DNA from: Auanema rhodensis | Lineage: Eukaryota > Nematoda > Chromadorea > Rhabditida > Rhabditidae | DNA length: 64,000 bases | Assembly: GCA_964057225.1 (NCBI GenBank) | Contig: OZ059894.1 | Span: forward strand, 15,592,476 to 15,656,475 | Direction of reading: 5' to 3' | In this document: one piece after another, positions 56,641-64,000 of the stretch | Numbering within the stretch: the stretch's first letter is position 1 | Layout of the letters: every line of letters starts with the position of its first letter | Translations under genes and position numbers: made by a program | The notes under the pieces: generated by a model | Told to the model about the DNA's origin: nothing | Seen by the model: only the letters and a program-made list of their open reading frames with translations | Database searches by the model: none

Positions 56641-58553
56641 ATGATAGAATTCAAGTTTCAAAAGATGATTTTCAGACATTCCGGTCGAGTGTTTCTGGCT
56701 AATCCTGAAGATGTGAATAGAATTTGTGAAGAATTCGACAAGATTGCTGATAAATATGCTTTTTTTGAAAGAATATTTTTGCATCTTTTCAGGGTCAGTT
56801 GTCAAAAAATGTTTGTATTTGTTTTTTTTTCTCACAAAGTACATTAAATGGATGTGATGGACAAACCTAATTACAGGTTGAAGATATTGAACTTGCCATT
56901 CATTTCAACTTGGAAAATTTAAAAGAAGATGAATTGAAAAAGGATCAAAAGTTTAGGTTTGTTAAACTTTTTGAATCAGTTTTTACTCTTTATACTATAA
57001 TGGAAACACATTTTCATTTTATTGCTAAGATTCAATTTGGCTTGTAAATTTAGAAACGATTAAAAATGATTTTGATGAAGAAGAAGTAACTTTGCTGACA
57101 AAAAAACAATAAAAGTACTCCATTTATTCATCGAAATTGGCCTTCCACCAATTTACGTCTTATGATCATCGGCCAGCTATTTCAATTATCAATTTTTGTG
57201 TTAAATTGAAAAGATTGCCACAAGTTCAACCATGTGTTGAAGATTCAATCTCCGGGTGTTAGAGTGTAACTCACTCAAACGTATTTATTGGAAAAATGAA
57301 AAAAAATTCTTCAAATATATTTGTTTGTTTCGAAGAAATAGATGAAGATATTTTTATATATATAACATTGAAATAGTATGAAGAATTAGATACTTAACAT
57401 AATTCTTCTTATTTCTAAGTTTTAAGGAAAAGCTCAAAGTACTTAAGGATCACGAAGATAATGATTTAGGTAATTTCATGAGAACAAAACATGAATGAGT
57501 GAAAGATTCTGTATAAGAAAAAGGGGAGCAACATCAGAAAAGATCGATTGCCTGAGGACAAACAAGAATTTTCACTTAATTTTAAATATTTATATATATA
57601 TATAATAAAAAGATAAAAACATGTAGAGATTTTATGAATACAAATCAGCTTAAAGTTCAATTCACTAATTCTTCATTCAGATTTAAATTTCTTTTATATT
57701 AATTCAAATGAAATCTTTTTAATTATTCATATATTTTTTTCTTTTATCTATTTCTTAGGACTCATGTCGGCAAATTTCAACGTTTTATGACAAGTCTTAT
57801 GGATATGTTGAATAAAGGTGGCTTAGAAAGCTCTGATCAAATAGTACAAGTATTGAGGTATTTCAATATATTTATAAGAATAAAATATTATATGTATATA
57901 TATACAATTTAACTACAAATAACTAGATCTTACATACATAGTTTTTTGATAGAAATAGAAAACAAATATTATCAATGTTTCACATATTTTCTAAATTTAA
58001 TTTCGTTCTCTTCAAGTTAGACACGATTGAAATAATTTTTTTTTCATTTTTATTGGAATTAATTTATAAATTATATGATTAGGATATACATATACATATA
58101 TATAAATATATATATTCAGGGCTGTTGGACGTCAGCATGCCAATGTACGATCGATGAGTTTCACAGCTGAAAAATGGCTTTTATTCAAAAATGTTTTAAT
58201 TGCACAACTTTGTAAAGTTACAGTATGATTTTAAATTTATTTGTTATAAGATTTATAATATTCACTATATTATATAACAATATCTTTTCATCGTTATAGG
58301 ATAAATCATATTCAACGTGGAGCAGGCTGTTAGGCTTTGTGATCTTTGAAATCAAAGATAGCTACTTAGAACATGTATGTTATTGTTTTTCAAGGAAAAA
58401 AGATGAACTTTTATAATACCTATTAAGGTTCGCCATGCTCGTTCATCATCTTGTCCAGCAATTAAAGAATTTCGGGTTTTTCGAAGAAGTCAATACCGAA
58501 AATCATCGGTTTGTAGTGCAAAAATGGAAAAAAATTTGAAAGATTTAAAATAA
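56641..58553 (+). CDS. Divergent nematode globin
   Basis: Six exons (56641-56793, 56877-56956, 57759-57857, 58120-58222, 58300-58374, 58428-58553) total 636 nt, encoding 211 residues in consistent phase. Helix B reads FDKIADKYAFFERIFLHLF. The CD region is VEDIELAIHFNLENL. Helix E carries KFRTHVGKFQRFM with a distal-position His. Helix F carries LRAVGRQHANVRSMSF with the proximal His. Helices G and H are EKWLLFKNVLIAQLC and TWSRLLGFVIFEIKDSYLEH. The protein therefore should bind heme. Nematode neuronal globins act in O2, NO or redox sensing; which role applies is unknown. After helix H is a basic Ser/Arg-rich tail of about 40 residues (FRVFRRSQYRKSS). The N-terminus is short for helix A, and an upstream exon is possible. 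One intron is 802 nt. Confidence 0.82.
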
Positions 58554-59634
58554 TGAATGAAAAAATTGAAATAATACAGATTTATAGCCAACACATAAAT
58601 AACATATTTGGTCGAATAATTATGAATTTTTTCATATTTGACTTGACAATGAAAGAACTTTAAAAGTCAATATAGGAATTATCATATCTATCTAAAGCAA
58701 CTATCATTTTTATTGTTTTTATATTTCTATATGTATGTATAATATAATAATATATAAAAGCTACTGTATTATAATAATGAATAAATATTTCAAAAAAAAC
58801 TTGTATAATTATGTATATATATATATATATATATGATTAATAATATATTAACTGTTCAAGTTGTATGCAATTTTCAGAAGAAAATGAGATTTTCTAATGA
58901 AATTTTCATTTTTATATGAATAGATGTACAAATCGGTTGATAATAAGTATAAAAGAAATATTTAATATTTCAGAATATTCCTTTTGAATTTTTTATATTT
59001 GTAATTTTGATATATCGTAGTATAAGTAAGTTGTACATCAACTGATAAAACTTAATTTAATAGCATTATTATATAATTTGTATCAAATTGATTATTTAAA
59101 TATTAAATATTATATATTATATAGTATATAAATATATATATAATATTATTATGAGAAATTGTAACTTATACAAAATACAAATTTTATTTACATTTAAGAT
59201 TTACAACACAATTTTAAAAGAGAAGCAGAATTAGAATAGAAATAATGGTACTTCTAACTGCATATATTTTGGGAAAAAAGACAAAATATTTCTTTTATTT
59301 AGTTTTTTTTTGGTTGAGAACATAATATAGAAAAGTGATTCCAATGGATAACGAAATAAATAATTTTTCTTAAAAAAGTAAAGTTGAAGTTAAAAAAATT
59401 TGAAAAAAAAATTCAAAAACTCAATATGAACAATTGACGTCATGCTTTATGAGATGCTCGAAGACGTCATGAATTTCTATTAATCATTATTATAAAAAAC
59501 TAAAAATTAACGATAAGAATTCAAAAATGAATTGTCTGAACATTTCTATTTTCATTAGAAGAAGATAAAATAGTTGTTGAGCATATATTATAGAAAATAT
59601 GAAGTAAAAGAAAGATAAAACAAGAAATGCTTGT
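58554..59634. other. Intergenic region between convergent genes
   Basis: Very AT-rich sequence between two convergent genes, with an (AT)n run at 58819-58833. Nothing else is recognised. Confidence 0.6.
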
Positions 59635-62600
59635 CTATGTTTGTTGGAAATAATACTCGTTAGCTTCTGCTGGAAGTTTCCAGCCACTGGCTCCAAGTTC
59701 TAAAAGCAGAAGGATCATTTTTCGTGCCCATGGTTCTGATACGGTGATGAAAGCATCTCTGAAATTGAGAAAAGAAGTTATAAACTTGATTGTATTATTG
59801 TTATACCTTATTAAATCCTTGAGAAGAGCAAGCTGATCTGGACATTCACGTTCAAGATCATAACCCACTGATAATAATGTTGATATCAAACATTCCAACT
59901 ATAAAATATTATGTTTAAGATTCTATACTATATGTAAATACAAACTTCTTCAATCTTTAATGTATCCAGGATGGGACTGCGGAGCAAGTAGTCAAACACT
60001 TGAAAAACGCTGTTCACAAGTTCGCCTTCAAATAAAAAAAATGAAAAATGAGTTGTTTTGAAAGTAACTTTTAAAGCAAAAACATGAAAGTTGAAACTTA
60101 CCATCTACAGCTCCAATATTAGCATATAAATCTGAGACAAAAGTTAAGAATGAAATCCACATTCGGAAATGATCTGTTCTCAATTTGTCTCGGCATTCCA
60201 AATATTGTGAAATTGATGTAAGTAAACCCTGTAAAAAAAAATTTTAGATATTCAATAAATATTTTAAATAGTTTCTCACTTTTGCTAAGCCTTTAACTGA
60301 TGCTGACTCCTTCAGAGAGCCACAGATCTTTGCAACTCCACGTCCTCCACCACCTTCGATAGCATGCTGACACAGGGATGAACCAACAACTTCTGCTAGC
60401 TCTTCTGACTGATATCCACCTTCAAATACATTTTTTATTGAAAAAGAATACCAAATAAAACTTGAAACTCACTTTCAATCCATTTCTCTAGCTCTGAAGC
60501 ATTACTGACAATCTGAAGCTGTCGAAGTAATTTAGCTATTTCTCCCATTTCTTTATCTGATAAACTCTTTTTCTAAAATATAAAATTATAATATTTTTAC
60601 CTTATAAACAAGTGAACCTTTGTTTCTTTCTTTGGTGGGGTGGACTGTTTAATCTTTTTCTCAGCGTTTTTTTCTGAGAATTCCTTGACAATACCTGCAG
60701 ATTTAGGTAAGGTGGATCCTCGTGTAGGTCCAGTTGATCCAAAAGATTTCTGCAACAAATAATTTACTATTATAAAGTTTAACTATATAATATAGTTAAA
60801 ATAAAATATTTTACAAAACATTTATTGAGTGGAAAGCATGTGAATAGTGTAATAACTGCGAAAAACTCGTTGTTTTACCTGGGACACAGCACTCTCGGAG
60901 CTTAGTGAACTTTCTGTTCGATTCAGTCGTCGCTCTTCATTTGATGATCGCGAACTAGCGCGAGAATTCTGCTGTGGCAGTGGGTCTACATGTGCTGTAC
61001 CATTACGAACATTATTATTTTCTACAACCATTCATATAATTAGAAAATAGTTAATATATATTTTACCTTCTTTTATATTTGAATTGGTATTACATTGAAG
61101 TGGCTTTGAACCGGCCTCCTTTGTCGGTTTAGTTGTCGTCGTTGTCGTTGGATGAGATCCTCCATTTGAGGATACGGTAGATGTTTCGTCACCACCTGAT
61201 CTGAGACCTATAAAAGAAAAATTAGAAAAAAATAAAAATCCTGGATATATAGGCTTTGAAAGATTATTTTTTTATTTATTTCACGAGGTTTTCCAGCTAT
61301 TCACAGCGATGTTGTACAGAAAAAAGTAAATACTGGATGATAATGTATACAGAGTCGTCCAAAAAATTAGTTAAATTCTCGTTTTTTTTTCTTTTAAACT
61401 ATTTTAATCTATTAGCTTTTAGTGGTCAGAACAAGCCAAATATAAGACAAAGTCAATATTCAAGTTTCCATTTTCGCTGATTGTTTGTTATTCTACCTAA
61501 ATCAGTCAAGAAGCTCTTGTCGGAAGCTTGTTGTAAAATAGAAGAACAAAGGCTTTCCAAGAAGTGTTTAAGTATAAATTTCATCATATAATTATACTAA
61601 TTAAAATTTTAAAATATAAAATTAACGATTATATTAACACTTACCGGTCATAATAATAATAATATAAGATAGAATAATATGGTTTTAGAAGAACAAGAAT
61701 TTAAGAAAAACACTTGAAAAAAAACTAAAATCTATTCTTTAGTTTGATAGAAAATAACATTGTAGATAGCTGCATAATAAATTCAAATGATTATTCCAAG
61801 AGTATAATCGGATTAAATATATTTCAAAATATCTGAAGGTATCTGTATCAACTATCAAAAATAAATATATATATATATATATATATACCGTATATACTTA
61901 AATAATTAAAAAATAATAATAAATAATAGAAATAATGATTATATGTCCAATTTCATTTTCACGTTTGAAATTATTCTAATTATACGTAACGTGAATTTTA
62001 ATAATTACTCATGTTTCAATCTTATTTCAAATAATTTCATTAAATAAGCGGTTGCATTCAATTTGAAGAAATTACAGTTAAAATTGTTTTATACAAACTA
62101 ATTATATATAAAAATTGTAAAATAATTAAAATAAATTAAAATTATGACATACCGGGCGGTCGATAAATCTGCATCGCTGGTCGAGTAGTGGGCTTCTTGT
62201 TTGTGTGTTGTCGTAAGGTCTTCTCAGGGTCTTCTTGATGGGCTACGCACTATAATGTAATCTGATTAAATTATAATAATATTATGTGATTCTTAAATAT
62301 AAATAAATAATTACATATTTCATCATTTTTTTTGTAAATATTATGACTTATGAAGGTATTTATACAATAACTATTATACTATATTATTATCTATTATATA
62401 TTTTTTAATATAAAAATTGGTTTAAAGTCTTAAAATCCAAACGAATATACTTTTTTTGAAGCAAATCAATCAAATTTGCGACTAAACGATGGAGAGTTTT
62501 GAAGCTAAGAATAATAGCTACAACTTCTAGGAACAGCTGAGATTTCTTCAAAATCTTTGAGAAGAAAAAGATAGAAAACGTATCACCTTACATATCTATA

Positions 62601-62859
62601 TGTCTAACCCTTTTACTATATGTTTCTATATACACATTTAGTATTATATTCAATATACTATATGTTTATAAGAAACAAAGTAAAAAATAAAATAAAATTG
62701 TTTGTTTATTGATTGAGTGATAAGCTAAAAGAAAATAGTTTTTTACGTTTTCAAGAGTCTTTACTCTTCAATTGTTTATTTTTTTAAATTAAAAAACAAA
62801 AAAATAACCAAAATCTTAATGATTCTTGTTGGATTTACCTGTGACATTTCGACCTGCAT
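59635..62859 (-). CDS. MIF4G-domain protein (CTIF/MIF4GD-like)
   Basis: Nine or so exons encode about 410 residues. The N-terminal half is disordered: MQVEMSQCVAHQ, then RPAMQIYRPPGLRSGGDE, a poly-Thr patch, SSRSSNEERRLNRTESSLSS and a Lys-rich KNAEKKIKQSTPPKKE. The C-terminal half is a helical MIF4G-type repeat: ELAEVVGSSLCQHAIE, KGLLTSISQYLECRDKL, FRMWISFLTFVSDLYANIGA, FQVFDYLLRSPILD, LECLISTLLSVGYDLE and a final ARKMILLLLELGASGWKL. The pattern matches the small MIF4G proteins CTIF and MIF4GD/SLIP1, which link mRNA cap- or stem-loop-binding proteins to eIF3 in translation. The start is the first ATG in the exon that splices in phase into CVAHQ; a 5' leader exon upstream (about 62945-62990) is possible. 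Confidence 0.75.
61865..61887. repeat. (AT)n microsatellite in MIF4G gene intron
   Basis: A pure ATATAT run lies in the intron of roughly 950 nt between the second and third coding exons. Confidence 0.9.
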
Positions 62860-63808
62860 TTCAGATGTCTTATTGTCGTTGTCTTATAAAGAATCTTTCT
62901 GTGATGGAACAGAAAATGATTTTATTTTTTTTGGACAGACAGAGCTACCTTTGCGAGCCAGACCTCCACACACTAGCCCTGAAATAGTATTGAAAATTCA
63001 AATGTTCATATCTGTATGTATAGAGCGATTTTTCTGTTTTGAAAGTCACTTTTGAAAGAAAAAAAACAGAAAATTGAAATATGAAAATGAAGATGATTCT
63101 ACCTGCCAAATAACGGCAAATGAATATATGCTTCGATTATATAAATATATAAATTTATATTTATTATAATAATAAAAATAATTTAGAACAAAGTATGAAC
63201 ATCAGAAAATGATGTTGAAATGATATCTGACGTGAATATTCTTGAGGATGATGAGTGGATGAAGATCTCGATGAGGTTATAGCAAGCAATATGGTCAGAG
63301 GCAATGGAACGTTTGAAAGGGGGGGGGGGAGAATTTTATAAACCGTAACAGCGTTTTGATAACTGTCTTTCAATCAATATCATATGCTGAAAACTAACAA
63401 AAAGAAGAAAAATGTGATGAAAAGAGAGAGATAGAAAAGGTTGAGAGGGAAAAATATTCAGATTGATAGAGAAAGAGAGAGAAAAAACATACACAAAGAG
63501 TTGGAGAGAAGGGAAAGAAAGGAAAACTGTGTGTATGCACATACATATGTGTTCGTGTTATGATGAATGTATGATTAGTTGATGATAGTAATGCCATTGT
63601 CAATAAGAAGCTTTTGTACCGACGATGATGACGATAAAGTCTTGTCGAAGTACGAGAGACTTTCGTCTGTCGTCATTGGACATTATTATAGTGTTAGTAG
63701 GAAATAAGTGTTTCTAAATGATATAATCAGCAAAATCAATACAGTTATTCAAAAAAAATGTTTTTTTCTCTAATTCACAAATATTTTTTCAGTTTTCGCA
63801 TAAGTAGA
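62860..63808. other. Intergenic region with G11 tract
   Basis: It holds possible 5' leader sequence of the MIF4G gene, G11 at 63319-63329 in the context TTTGAAAG(n)AGAATT, and a GAGAGA-rich purine tract at 63400-63490. Short minus-strand frames in the purine tract are compositional. Confidence 0.5.
63319..63329 (+). repeat. G11 tract with GAAAG(n)AGA flanks
   Basis: Eleven G lie between GTTTGAAA and AGAATTTT. The same immediate flanks surround the G16 tract at 39080 and, on the minus strand, the tract at 39139. Confidence 0.95.
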
Positions 63809-64000
63809 ATGAGGATAGATGTATATTTGGCAGCAGTAGGTCTTGGGAAAATTCTTTTTAACATTAAAGAAACTGATAAAGGTCTAACAAGAAATGAAAG
63901 AAACTGGAAAAATTGTCTTTTTGAAGTTCAAAATGATGAGAAAGAAAAAGCAAAAAAACAACAAAAAAAAGGAAAAGAACGACAAGGAGGGATGATGTCC
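63809..64000 (+). CDS. Possible 5' start of a gene running off the right edge (partial)
   Basis: An ATG at 63809 lies 16 bases after a TATTTTTTCAG acceptor and opens a frame that stays open for all 64 codons to the window end. It begins MRIDVYLAAVGLGKILFNI and then becomes Lys/Gln-rich (EKEKAKKQQKKGKERQ). The layout of acceptor, short leader and ATG matches the other genes here. No family is recognised and chance cannot be excluded. Confidence 0.35.
   Translation, partial: MRIDVYLAAVGLGKILFNIKETDKGLTRNERNWKNCLFEVQNDEKEKAKKQQKKGKERQGGMMS

Noticed and set aside
1-64000. tRNA, rRNA, SL RNA and known microRNA genes
   Set aside because: I looked for B-box GTTCGA contexts, the SL1 sequence and let-7, lin-4, miR-1 and miR-124 mature sequences and found none; a covariance search would be decisive.

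Overview
The window is AT-rich eukaryotic DNA, almost certainly from a nematode; I cannot name the species. Genes are broken into many short exons by GT-AG introns, most about 45-70 nt with a few of several hundred. Many start codons sit just downstream of a TTTCAG/TTTTAG-type acceptor with no visible upstream exon, as expected for spliced-leader trans-splicing. The gene set also fits: a chondroitin proteoglycan 4 (CPG4)-type secreted protein, an SSU-1-like cytosolic sulfotransferase, a divergent nematode-style globin and an ERG-28-like protein. No tRNA, rRNA or CRISPR array was recognised, and the only mobile-element trace is one weak remnant.

Layout. 1-3.4 kb (+): the end of an unrecognised acidic protein, then a USP39/Sad1 splicing factor, spaced like a nematode operon. 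3.4-12.4 kb: a 9-kb gene desert with CACGTG motifs, an orphan promoter-like patch, two GC-richer islands and long pyrimidine-rich stretches. 12.4-14.9 kb (+): an unrecognised 332-residue helical/leucine-rich protein. 15.7-18.3 kb (-): a secreted Thr/Glu/Pro-repeat protein with TATA box and signal peptide. 18.9-21.4 kb (+): a CPG4-type proteoglycan candidate. 22.8-26.2 kb (+): a membrane-anchored sulfurtransferase (rhodanese/MPST family). 26.5-32.2 kb (-): eIF3k, and upstream of it a large ankyrin-repeat protein fused to a GH20-like domain that appears catalytically dead. One intron of the latter holds a complete small gene on the opposite strand. 32.4-33.0 kb (+): D-aminoacyl-tRNA deacylase. 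33.5-38.3 kb (-): the sulfotransferase. 41.3-43.2 kb (-): a single-pass membrane protein with a glycosaminoglycan-type Ser-Gly site. 48.6-49.4 kb (-): ERG28-like protein. 56.6-58.6 kb (+): globin. 59.6-62.9 kb (-): MIF4G-domain protein. 63.8 kb to the edge: possible start of another gene. Between these lie AT-rich deserts with microsatellites and several pure G or C tracts.

The genes do not form one pathway. Housekeeping genes (USP39, eIF3k, DTD, ERG28, MIF4G) are interspersed with secreted or surface proteins (Thr/Glu repeat protein, CPG4-like, SG-site membrane protein, membrane sulfurtransferase) and enzymes with possible sensory or hormonal roles (sulfotransferase, globin). The most unusual features are the nested antisense gene, the ankyrin/pseudo-GH20 fusion, the Thr/Glu repeat protein flanked by two copies of a small module, and the recurrent poly-G tracts sharing a flanking motif.
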